The notes under the pieces: model-generated
What the model was told of the DNA's origin: nothing
Database searches by the model: none
Seen by the model: the letters and a program-made list of their open reading frames with translations, nothing else
Made by a program: the position numbers and the translations under genes
NCBI RefSeq assembly: GCF_017744115.1
Contig: NZ_JAGHQW010000001.1
Span: 62,001-126,000 of the forward strand
DNA length: 64,000 nt
From: Salinisphaera sp. G21_0
GTDB taxonomy: Bacteria; Pseudomonadota; Gammaproteobacteria; Pseudomonadales; Endozoicomonadaceae
Reading direction: 5' to 3'
Shown: piece after piece, positions 8,676-18,000 of the stretch
Layout of the letters: each line of letters opens with the position of its first letter
How positions within the stretch are numbered: the first letter of the stretch is position 1

Positions 8676-8788
8676 AACCCTGCTACCTCATCGCAATTTG
8701 GAATTCAATGTCCATGTAGACAGAATTTTTTGGCAAGAGTTCACTGATATTTTCGAGGAGAGGCAGATAGCTGGAAAGGTGGGAAGGA

Positions 8789-8813
8789 ATAAGGGTGGTC
8801 TGGACACCCTTAT
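8789..8813 (-). terminator. Hairpin after ansA
   Basis: A perfect 9-bp inverted repeat (ATAAGGGTG / CACCCTTAT) with a 7-base loop lies 19 bases after the ansA stop. The T-run on the minus strand is poor (TTCC), so this may be a weak or Rho-assisted terminator. It would separate ansA from the PPxY pair. Confidence 0.5.
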
Positions 8814-8831
8814 CACAAGAAGAAATGGCAA

Positions 8832-9845
8832 TCAGATAGAGACTTCACCAGCCAGACTGACACTGAGCATGGCTTTAACCGCGTCGGTGCCGAGACCCAG
8901 AGAGTAAAGATGATGAAGTTTACAGAACATGGCTTCAGTAGTGGTATCCAGGCCTCCCACAATACCCGCTTTGGCCAGCGCTGAACCTGCTGCATAGCTA
9001 CCCTGGTGAACTGTGCCACGGTGACACTGGGTCAGGTTAACAATCAATTTTCCTGAAGCGGTTGCCCTGGCAAAGGTGTCCAGCAGGGCATGGTCAGCAT
9101 CAGGGCCATTGCCAGTACCATAGGTGCGCAGAATAAAAGCATCTATGGGTTGATTCAGCGCAGACTCCATCCACTGGGCATTAATGCCCGGGAACAGCTG
9201 CAGAATGGCAACATGGGTTTCCCCGTCGCAATCAAGCTGAAACTTTTCAGATTCCTTTGGCCGCCACAGGAGCGTTTCATTGAGTTCTACATGGATATCT
9301 GCCCGGCCAAGCCAGGGGTAGTTGGGGCTGTCAAACGCATCAAAAAGATAGGCGTTCAGTTTACGGGAGCGGTTGCCACGCAACAGGCGGCCGTTGAAAT
9401 ACAGGCAAACCTCTTTGATTCGGTCATCAGTCGCCACGGTCAGGGCTCCAACCAGATTTTCCAGACCATCGGTGCGGGCTTCACACAGAGGAATCTGGGA
9501 GCCGGTAAAGATGACCGGCTTCTGCAGGTTTTGCAGCATAAAGGAGATCATGCTGCAGGAATAAGCCATGGTATCGGTACCGTGCAGGACGACAAAACCA
9601 TCAAACTGCTCATAGCGGCTGGCGATATCAGCGGCGATTTGCTGCCAGTTACCCGGGCGGATATTGCTGGAATCGATCAGCTGAGGGTACTCAAACAGTT
9701 CGAACGCTGGCAGGCTGGCCATCACATCAGGAGAAAGTTTCTCTTCCAGCAGCCCCATCAGATTATCCCCGGGCGCATAGCCGGAATCTGAAGGGCGCAT
9801 ACCAATGGTTCCACCGGTGTAAGCAACGTAGATTTTCTTGCTCAT
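8832..9845 (-). CDS. ansA: Type I (cytoplasmic) L-asparaginase
   Basis: This enzyme hydrolyses asparagine to aspartate and ammonia. Both asparaginase signatures are intact: TGGTIGM at residues 10-16, with Thr13 as the likely nucleophile, and HGTDTMAYS at 88-96, which carries the Thr-Asp pair. The 337-aa length and lack of a signal peptide fit the constitutive low-affinity cytoplasmic AnsA rather than periplasmic AnsB. The second domain (ILRTYGTGNGPD near residue 240) carries the allosteric and dimer region of this type. It stands alone: a strong terminator separates it from nhaC upstream, and the gene downstream is unrelated. Confidence 0.93.
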   Translation of the reverse strand: MSKKIYVAYTGGTIGMRPSDSGYAPGDNLMGLLEEKLSPDVMASLPAFELFEYPQLIDSSNIRPGNWQQIAADIASRYEQFDGFVVLHGTDTMAYSCSMISFMLQNLQKPVIFTGSQIPLCEARTDGLENLVGALTVATDDRIKEVCLYFNGRLLRGNRSRKLNAYLFDAFDSPNYPWLGRADIHVELNETLLWRPKESEKFQLDCDGETHVAILQLFPGINAQWMESALNQPIDAFILRTYGTGNGPDADHALLDTFARATASGKLIVNLTQCHRGTVHQGSYAAGSALAKAGIVGGLDTTTEAMFCKLHHLYSLGLGTDAVKAMLSVSLAGEVSI

Positions 9846-9955
9846 GAATTTTCCTGATTAAGATCAGCCTCATAGTATAAACGACGATTGTCATTGGGTG
9901 ATGGGCTTTAATCAAGTCTATCACTGCAATGCACGGTCAGGTGGGGCAGAGGCTG

Positions 9956-9993
9956 AAAAAAAACGCCGCCCTGTTGATAACAACCCGGGCGGC
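9956..9993 (-). terminator. Rho-independent terminator of nhaC
   Basis: On the minus strand, a GCCGCCC/GGGCGGC stem, lengthened inside by complementary GTTGTTATCAAC bases, is followed at once by eight T. It lies 28 bases after the nhaC stop and looks like a strong intrinsic terminator. Confidence 0.9.
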
Positions 9994-10020
9994 ACTGGGA
10001 ATGAATGATAAAGAGAGTAA

Positions 10021-11451
10021 TCAGGCAGTAGCCATCTGGCCGTGGACTGAATGATCTTCCACTGGTTTCACATACTTGTTATCCACCGGGCGGAATTTAC
10101 CCAGGTAAGCAAAGGCAACAACCAGGCCGATGCTGATGAAGCTCATCCACATATAAGGCACGTAGGCGAAAGTAGATACCCCCAGCAGGCCCGCCATGAA
10201 GATACCGTTGTCAGACCATGGCACCATACCTGAAGTCAGAGTACCGCCAAATTCCGAGCTGCGGGAGAGCATACGACGGTCAACACCCATGCGGTCGTAG
10301 TTTCCGGACATGATCTTGGGTGTCAGGATCAGGGATACGTACATGGCAGAACCGAATACATTGGCCAGGAATGCCGTAGCCACAGTGTAGGCAGTCAGGT
10401 TGCCTTCATTGGTGATACGGTTTTCAAAGGTGCGGGCGATGGTTTCCAGGATGCCCACCTTATCCAGCAGGCCACCAAAGCCCAGGCCGAAGATAATAAC
10501 CGCAACGGAACCCAGCATATTAACCATACCGCCCCGGTTCAGGATGTTGTCCAGAAAAGCGTTACCGGAATCAACCGTCAACGGTGCCCACAGGGCGTTT
10601 ATGGCGTCGATGGGCGTGCGGTCCTGGAACAGAACTGCCCAGACCATACCCAGGCCAGCACCCAGCATGATAACCGGGTAGGATGGGAACTTTTTGGCCA
10701 GCAGGAAAAGAATGATAACTACCGGGACAAAAGCCATGACGGAGATGCTGAAGTTCTCATCCATCAGGTTGATAACTTCCTGCACCTGAGCCATATCTGC
10801 ACTGCCGCCAAACTGGAAACCGTACACGGTGAAAGCGATGGCTGTCAGGACATAAGCAGTCAGGCTGATGGGCAGCATGCCCTTGATGTGGTCAACAATT
10901 TCAACCTCGGACATTGAGGAAGCAAGGATAACACTGTCAGACAGGGGAGAGAGTTTATCGCCGAAGTAAACACCGGACAGGATGGCACCGGCAGTAACCG
11001 GCGCAGGAACGCCGAGACCCTGACCAATTCCCATCATGGCGATACCCGCAGTACCGGCTGCACCCCATGAGGTACCGGTTGCCAGGGCGGTCATGGAACA
11101 GATCACCATGGTGGCCAGCAGGAAGATGGAAGGATGAATAGTTTTCAGGCCGTAGTAAATGATCGATGGAACGATACCTCCGGCAATCCAGGTGCCCACC
11201 AGTGCGCCTACGGCAATCAGAATCAGGATCGCACCGGTGCCTTTGAAGATACCTTCTGCGGCAGCCGCTTCAAGATCTTTGTACTTGTGGCCCAGTTTGA
11301 CACCCAGTCCCATGGCAAGGAACCAGCCAATGCAGAGTGCCAATTGAATAGGAAGGTTCAGTTTGGCGGTAAACGCAAAAGCGAGAACCAGAAAGGTACC
11401 TAATACCAGGGACACTTGTCCCATAGAAGGTAACTTGATCTTCTGCTCCAT
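10021..11451 (-). CDS. nhaC: NhaC-family Na+/H+ antiporter
   Basis: This 476-aa inner membrane protein, with about 11-12 hydrophobic segments, belongs to the NhaC ion transporter family. Typical stretches are TSWGAAGTAGIAMMGIGQG and GVYFGDKLSPLSDS, the second carrying the acidic and polar residues conserved in the family. It probably exchanges protons for sodium, or for sodium coupled to an organic acid; some relatives are malate/lactate antiporters, so the substrate is not certain. The frame is open up to 11604, but ATG 11451 has an excellent GGAG seven bases upstream and starts the conserved sequence. It is divergent from the symporter gene at 11733, with about 280 bp between that holds both promoters. 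Confidence 0.87.
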   Translation of the reverse strand: MEQKIKLPSMGQVSLVLGTFLVLAFAFTAKLNLPIQLALCIGWFLAMGLGVKLGHKYKDLEAAAAEGIFKGTGAILILIAVGALVGTWIAGGIVPSIIYYGLKTIHPSIFLLATMVICSMTALATGTSWGAAGTAGIAMMGIGQGLGVPAPVTAGAILSGVYFGDKLSPLSDSVILASSMSEVEIVDHIKGMLPISLTAYVLTAIAFTVYGFQFGGSADMAQVQEVINLMDENFSISVMAFVPVVIILFLLAKKFPSYPVIMLGAGLGMVWAVLFQDRTPIDAINALWAPLTVDSGNAFLDNILNRGGMVNMLGSVAVIIFGLGFGGLLDKVGILETIARTFENRITNEGNLTAYTVATAFLANVFGSAMYVSLILTPKIMSGNYDRMGVDRRMLSRSSEFGGTLTSGMVPWSDNGIFMAGLLGVSTFAYVPYMWMSFISIGLVVAFAYLGKFRPVDNKYVKPVEDHSVHGQMATA

Positions 11452-11732
11452 GAATGAACTCCGAGGGGTTATTAATTTAATCAATGCGGCATTGAACGCG
11501 CATATCCTAATGATCTGGCAAGTATATTTTTTGATCTGTGTCAGAGAATGACAGCGAATCCTTACAGTCCCTTCGGAAAAGCGAAAAATAATGAGCTGGG
11601 ACAATTTTTTCTTAGAACTTATGTTCGGAATTGTGAGTTTTCAGGCTGAGAGAGCGGTCATATTTTGACGATGCAGAAAAAAAGTCTATGTTTTCATCAC
11701 AGTCAGTTTTATTACCGGAAAAGAGGAGATTC

Positions 11733-12965
11733 GTGAATATTATTGAGCATCTTGCCAACATTAAGCTGCCGGCCACACTTCTGATGGTGTTGTTAATCCC
11801 TTTTCTGACAGATCCCTGGATGAGCTATGATGTTAAGTCATTTTTTTTCACCCTGAGCCTGACCATCAAGTCACTGCTGGTTTTTGTCCTGCCATTTATT
11901 GTGTTCAGCTTTGTGGTCTCCTGTCTCGCCAGAATGGGTAAGAATGCTCTGCTGTTTGCCCTGCTGTTGATCATGATGGTATTTGCTTCCAATATCACGG
12001 CCATTTTCACCGGGTATACCATTGGCAGTGTCATGGTGCCGCTGATATCCATGCCTATCACCCTTGATGATCTCGATGGCAGTGGTCTGGCAACCATGTG
12101 GGTGTTTGAATTACCCCCTCTGTTCACAAATATGAATGCCCTGATTGTGGGATTCATTGCAGGCCTGCTGGTGAACCTGCTGGATATGCAACCGCTAAGG
12201 GCGCTTTCTTTCAAAGCCGGTGATGTTTCCAGTTGGTTCCTGAAACATTTATTTATCCCGATACTTCCTTTCTTTATCCTCGGATTTGCTTACAAACTCC
12301 ATGCTGATGGAATTTTGAGCCAGGCTATCTCGGCTTATGGCAGGATTTTGCTGCTGGTTATTGTTTCTCAGCTGGCCTACCTCTTTATCTACTTTTTTGT
12401 GGCAGCAAAGTGTTCATTCCGTGCTTTTATCACCTACGTGGGCAACGTATTTCCTGCATGGTTAACGGGTTTAAGTACGGTCTCCAGCGCAGCCACGATG
12501 CCGGTGTTAATAGACAGTACCGAAAAAAATATCGGTAATCCCATCATGGCTAGAACCATCGTACCTGCCACAGTCAATATTCACACCATTGGCAGTGCGA
12601 TCGGTTTGACCATTCTGGCGCTGGTAACACTGAATACTTTTAATATGCCAATGCCTGATCTGGCAGGTTTTGCCATCTTTGGCTTTTATTACGCATTGGC
12701 CAAATTTTCGGTAGCGGCTGTGCCCGGGGGCGTCATCCTTGTGGTAGGACCAATCTTGCAGAGTTTGATGGGCTTTTCGGATGAGATGCTGGGTTTAATT
12801 ACCGCCGTCTATATGATTTTTGATCCCTTTGGTACCGCCATGAATGTGAGCGGAAATGGGGCTTTCGCCATTGTATTTTCAAGGCTGTGCCAGAGGCTTG
12901 GGCTTAACGGCGGCGATGATGGCAATGAGGATGATAAGCAGGAGCCTGAAAGTAGTGTGGCTTGA
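11733..12965 (+). CDS. DAACS-family dicarboxylate/amino acid:cation symporter
   Basis: This is a 410-aa membrane protein of the sodium:dicarboxylate symporter (SDF) family. The serine-rich substrate-loop motif is present as STVSSAATMPV, and the helical hairpin 2 and segment 8 region as AVPGGVILVVGP and DPFGTAMNVSGNG, close to the family patterns. Substrates are probably acidic amino acids, C4-dicarboxylates or small neutral amino acids coupled to Na+ or H+; sequence alone does not decide. I chose GTG 11733, which has GAGGAG four bases upstream, over ATG 11688, which would add 15 hydrophilic residues and has no ribosome site. It is divergent from nhaC and convergent with recD. Confidence 0.83.
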   Translation: MNIIEHLANIKLPATLLMVLLIPFLTDPWMSYDVKSFFFTLSLTIKSLLVFVLPFIVFSFVVSCLARMGKNALLFALLLIMMVFASNITAIFTGYTIGSVMVPLISMPITLDDLDGSGLATMWVFELPPLFTNMNALIVGFIAGLLVNLLDMQPLRALSFKAGDVSSWFLKHLFIPILPFFILGFAYKLHADGILSQAISAYGRILLLVIVSQLAYLFIYFFVAAKCSFRAFITYVGNVFPAWLTGLSTVSSAATMPVLIDSTEKNIGNPIMARTIVPATVNIHTIGSAIGLTILALVTLNTFNMPMPDLAGFAIFGFYYALAKFSVAAVPGGVILVVGPILQSLMGFSDEMLGLITAVYMIFDPFGTAMNVSGNGAFAIVFSRLCQRLGLNGGDDGNEDDKQEPESSVA

Positions 12966-12970
12966 CGTAG

Positions 12971-13036
12971 CACAGAGATCATAATGCACACTGTGAAAAG
13001 CTTGTCTCTTGCTTATCGGGTTTTTTGATCTCTGTG
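12971..13036. terminator. Long-loop inverted repeat between symporter and recD
   Basis: Perfect 11-bp arms (CACAGAGATCA at 12971-12981 and its complement at 13026-13036) lie between two converging genes. The right arm is followed by GTTTTTG on the plus strand. The 44-base loop is long for a classic terminator, so this is a candidate only. Confidence 0.45.
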
Positions 13037-13051
13037 GTTTTTGTCAGGTTG

Positions 13052-15055
13052 TTATTGAACCAGCCGCTGATAAAGGCCTGACTGCCTCTTGGTTGGTGAC
13101 TTTGCTGCTTTGATCAGGATATCCATTTCGGCAAAGAGCGTGAGCCTGGATTTGGCCCGGGTAATTCCCGTATAGACAAGCTCACGGGTAATGATGGGGC
13201 TGTCTTTATCCGGTAACACCATGACAACATCCGCAAACTCAGAACCCTGGCTTTTGTGAATGGTCATGGCGAAAACGGTTTCATGCTCAGGAAGTCGGCT
13301 GGGTAGAAACTGCCGGACCTGTTTATCGGGCAACTGAAAAGCGATCCGAAGCTGGCCATCAGAGCCTCTGATGGTAATCCCGATATCACCATTGTACAGA
13401 CCAAGTCCGTGATCATTGCGGGTGATCAAAACGGGGCGGCCTTCATACCATTGTCCAGTCACGTCAATCAGGCCTTGTTGTTGCAGGGCTTTTTGTATTG
13501 CTTCGTTCAGCCCTGAAATACCGTATGGGCCTTCCCGCAAGGCACATAACACCTGAAACTGGTTAAAGGCATCAAGAATATGGTGAGGTGCTGATGTCTG
13601 TTGAATGAGTTCCAGGTAGTGTCGGTAGGATTCAACAGACTGCTGTATCAGTTGCTGATAATCAGAGTCCCCGGCGATGGAAAAGCGCTCAATATCGTCA
13701 AAGCCTGAGGTAAATACCGACTTCAGAGATCGCAGATCATTGTTGTTTACGGCTTTGGCCAGACTCCCTATACCGGAATGGGCATCAAAGCGGTAGCTTT
13801 TGCGCAGCAGGCAAAGGCTGTCGGAAACGGCGAGGTTTGTCGTAGTCTGTGCAGGCTCTATTTTAGCAAGATCATGTCCGGTTAACCTTTCCAGCAGATG
13901 GCGTTGTTCATTTGAGTAACCAAAGCTGGCAGCTGCACAGATATCACCGAGGACACTGCCAGCTTCCACTGACGAAAGCTGATCACGGTCACCTAGCAGA
14001 ATTAACCGGGCATGATCTGGCAGTGCTTCCAGCAGTTGGCTCATCAGTGGCAGGTCAATCATGGAGGCTTCATCTACTACCAGAATATCCAGGTGTAACC
14101 GATTGTTTTTATTGTGGATGAATCCAGTCTTTCCGGGAATGACGCCCAGTAAACGGTGCAGTGTTCCGGCTTGAGTCGGGATCTTTTCTCTTACTGTTTC
14201 ACTGCAGTTTATTTTTGCCAGTGCGCCGCCAATGGACTCGGTTAAACGGGCTGCTGCCTTACCCGTTGGGGCAACCAGTTTGATGTCCGGAGGGGATTGG
14301 CGTTTCAGGCCCAGCTCTGTAAGCAGGGCAAGCAGTCGGGTAACGGTTGTGGTTTTGCCGGTTCCCGGGCCACCACTGATCACGGAAAATGAGCGACTGG
14401 CGGCCAGTGCCGCAGCAATTTTCTGCCAGTTCAGGCACGCCGACTCGGGAATCAGTGAATTAAGGGTATCGTTATCAGTGCCGTGGTTAACCGAATTTAG
14501 AATGGCTTGCCAGTCAAGCGTATCAACGGACTCAATATCCAGCCACTTGATAAGCTCAGCTTTCTGAGCGGCTTCGGACTTCCCTTTACACTGTTGGAGT
14601 ACAAAGTGGTAATCCCTGTTAAAGAGTCTCTGCAAAATCGACAGGGCTTCATCGGTATCCAGTGTTTCGGTGCTTCTGCTCTTGAGAAAACCGGCGACAC
14701 TGCGTTCGTATTGCCAGTACCGATAAAGGTATAGACGCCCATCATCCAGAACCAGGGGCGTTGGTTCACTGCCTTCACCCACAACCTGAGTCCGTTTGAG
14801 GCGGGTTAGCCACTGGTCTTTTGGAATGGCAACGGTATCCATCAGTTCGGAACTTTCCTGCCGATCCAGACCAAAAAGGCTGAAGTCCGATGCCAGAGAC
14901 ATGCAGACATTGCCCTGGCCCAGCTCAAAGCTGACATTGGCGGCGGCCAGAGTCAGCAATGGATCGGGATTCAAGGAGTGGATCAGTTTGGCGAACTGGT
15001 AATCCAGGGCTCGAATAGTCCCCTGCTGTTCCAGTATCTGTAGCTGATTTAACAT
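13052..15055 (-). CDS. recD: Exodeoxyribonuclease V subunit alpha
   Basis: RecD is the fast 5'-3' helicase of RecBCD, which resects double-strand breaks up to a Chi site. The superfamily 1 motifs are intact: Walker A GGPGTGKTTT (about residues 228-237), Walker B VVDEASMIDLP, QLSSVEAGSVLGD, and the C-terminal AMTIHKSQGSEF and YTGITRAK. At 667 aa it is slightly longer than the E. coli protein (608). It is the last gene of recC-recB-recD; its ATG overlaps the end of recB by seven bases, so translation is probably coupled. Confidence 0.96.
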   Translation of the reverse strand: MLNQLQILEQQGTIRALDYQFAKLIHSLNPDPLLTLAAANVSFELGQGNVCMSLASDFSLFGLDRQESSELMDTVAIPKDQWLTRLKRTQVVGEGSEPTPLVLDDGRLYLYRYWQYERSVAGFLKSRSTETLDTDEALSILQRLFNRDYHFVLQQCKGKSEAAQKAELIKWLDIESVDTLDWQAILNSVNHGTDNDTLNSLIPESACLNWQKIAAALAASRSFSVISGGPGTGKTTTVTRLLALLTELGLKRQSPPDIKLVAPTGKAAARLTESIGGALAKINCSETVREKIPTQAGTLHRLLGVIPGKTGFIHNKNNRLHLDILVVDEASMIDLPLMSQLLEALPDHARLILLGDRDQLSSVEAGSVLGDICAAASFGYSNEQRHLLERLTGHDLAKIEPAQTTTNLAVSDSLCLLRKSYRFDAHSGIGSLAKAVNNNDLRSLKSVFTSGFDDIERFSIAGDSDYQQLIQQSVESYRHYLELIQQTSAPHHILDAFNQFQVLCALREGPYGISGLNEAIQKALQQQGLIDVTGQWYEGRPVLITRNDHGLGLYNGDIGITIRGSDGQLRIAFQLPDKQVRQFLPSRLPEHETVFAMTIHKSQGSEFADVVMVLPDKDSPIITRELVYTGITRAKSRLTLFAEMDILIKAAKSPTKRQSGLYQRLVQ

Positions 15056-18000
15056 CTTATCAGCTCCTCTTCTTGATTATCTTTACCACGGAACAGCTGA
15101 TCCAGACCATTAATGAGTTGAAAGGAGGGCTTATGGCTGAATATGCCGTGTTGCTCAGGATCATTCATCTGAACCCCGCGCAGAAACAGATAGATAACGC
15201 CACCGAAATGCCGGTCATAGTCATAATCCGGTAAACGTTGTTTGAGCAATCGGTGCAATGCCAGAGAATACAGCTGGTATTGCAGATCGTAACGATGCTC
15301 TATCATGACTTTCTCCATGGCTTCCCTGGAATAATCACTGATGTTATTTCCCAGCCAGTTTGATTTGTAATCGAGCACATACCAGCGCCCCTGATATTCA
15401 AAGGTCAGGTCAATAAAGCCTTTCAGCATGCCCTTCATACGGTGGAACTGCAGCTCTCCGGCCTTGGCGCTCAGTGAATCGTGTTGAGCAATCAACCGAT
15501 TAAGGCTCTGGGGGTTAAGCTGTTCGATAGGCAGATAAAACTCCATTTCAACCCGTCGAGCGGAATCTGGCAGATTTATAAGACGAAGATTGTCTTTATC
15601 CAGCGGCGCGTTGAGGCAAGTTAACAACATACCTTTGGTGGCGGGCAGCCACTCTTCGCCATAACCGGCCCGGGCGTGGCTATCCACCAGAAAGCTGTCG
15701 AGATAGGCGTCATTGTCTGCACAGCGCAATGCGTTCATATCCAGCTCTTCAAACAGGCTGTGCATAAACGTTCCCGGTTGAGCACCCTTAGGAAAGTTGA
15801 ACAGGCTTAAAGGGTCGGCTTCAGACTGCGGGTTATCCTGGGCCGTATGTTGTTCATTGATGGCATCAGTATCAAACCCCGGCGATTCATTACTGGCAAC
15901 GGCCGGTGTCTCAGCGCGATGTGATGCATGCCGTGAAAGCGCCGAGTAGCTGGTGGTCCACCAGTTCCTTTCAATATTTCCTGTGAAATTCCGTGCGCTT
16001 AACGACGCTTCTTGTGTATTTACTGGAGCATAGGGTGGGAGAGTGTCGGCTGGTGGTGCAGAAATCACGATCTGTTGATGAGCACATTGCCCGGCCACTT
16101 GCTCCAGCAACAGGTTCAGATCCTGACTGACGATCTCTGAGCCCTGGTTGAGCAAGTAACCAATCGCGCTATGGTGCAGGTCGGTTTTACCCTCTTTACC
16201 GGCTCTTCCGGATTTGTAGGGAGCCATGCCCAGATAGCAGCAGTAGACCGAGCGGGTCAGGGCAACATAGAGCAGGCGCAGGTCTTCTGCCAGACGCTCT
16301 TTTTCTGACAGCACGGAGGCTTGCTCCGAGGGTGTTAATGCCAGCCAGGTTTCACTGGTTTGCGGGTCATGGTACAGGGGGGAATCCGCTTTGCGCAGAT
16401 GGCATGGAAAGGGGATAAAGACCACCTTGTACTCCAGCCCCTTGGATTTATGAATGGTAATGATCTTGACCAGGTTCCGCTCGCTCTCCAGATGCAGCTG
16501 TTGATCATCGGCGTTTTGATCAGGTCTGATGACCTGTTCGGAAAGCCAGCGAGCCAGGGCGGATGCTCCCTGCTGTTCCAGGCTGGCGGCCGCCAGCAGC
16601 TCGCCAAGGTGCAAAATGTCAGTAAGACGCCGTTCCCCATCCTGGAATGAGAGCAGTCGTTCGGCAATTTTCCGCTGGAAGATAAGCTGGCGCAACATGG
16701 GCAGGATGCCTTTTTTCTGCCAGAGTTCGCCATAGTGAGTGAACTCTTCTACCGCGCTTTCCCAGGCTTGCTCATCCACATTGAGTGCATCCAGGGCCCG
16801 GGCATTAAGATGGAAAAGCGTGGTGGCCAGCGCCGCTTTCAACACCCGTTCGCTGGTGGGTTGCAGGCAGGCCTGAAGGACTTTTTCCAGGTCAGACGCT
16901 TCCCGTGCAGCAAATACCGAGTCCTGGTTGCTCAGGTAGATACTGGCGATATTCTGTGCGGCCAGGGCCTCGCGAATCTTCTGGCCATGTCGGCCACTGC
17001 GAACCAGTACGGCAATATCACCGGGCTGTAGAGGTGTTTGCCGGTCGCCGTTGTGAATCTGGCAGTTTTCCCGGTCTGCGGCTGAGAGCAGGCGATTGAT
17101 CTCGGTGGCGGTTGCCTGGCTCATGGTATCCAGATAGTTCTCGGCATTGACAGTTGGCCCGTCAATGGGCTGCTGCAGCCACAGGGTCATTGCCGGTAGT
17201 GCTTCTCCCTCATGATAAAGACGCTTCTGCGCGGCACCCGGTGATGGGTGAACCGGTTCAAAAGGGATGCTGTCGTTGTAGATAAAGGGGGTCTCTGAAT
17301 GCTGGAATACCGTATTCACCGCAGACACCATGGCATCGCTTGAACGCCAGTTGGTAGTCAGCGTGTAATGGCTGTGTACCTGTTGCCTGGCCTGCATGTA
17401 GGTGAAGATATCGGCACCACGGAAGGCATAGATGGCCTGTTTCGGATCACCGATCATAAACAGGCCGACGCCGGGGTCACCGCCTTCCATGTAGATCTTG
17501 TTGAAAATGCGATACTGGAGAGGGTCGGTATCCTGAAACTCATCAATCATGGCAATGCGATACTGGCTGCGAATTGCCTGGGCCAGCAGTTCGCCGTCAC
17601 CGGCCTTCTCTTCGCAATTGCCTTCAAGATTGCCTTCAGGGAACAACGCACGGGCCAGGTTGGTCAGCAGGTCATCAAAGGAGAGTTGATAACGGCTGGC
17701 TTTCAATTGTGTCAGCTGGTTTTTGATATGTTGCAGAGCATCCCGGGTAATCAGGCCCTGAAGCGCCTCCTTGAGAGAGAGTGGCAAATCCAGGAATTCA
17801 TCAATTTTCCGGAAAATGGGGTGCTCGGGCAGCTTGCCGGTTTTTAACAGGCTCTTTTGTAATACTTTGGTGCCGTAGATCTCCCAACTGTCTTTTTCCA
17901 GATTGGGAATCAGATCATCAGAGGCAAGAAAACTGTTCATTTGGCCAAGACGTTTCAGCGGTTTTCGGTCTTTGCGCAGGCCACAGTTACGCAACAGGTC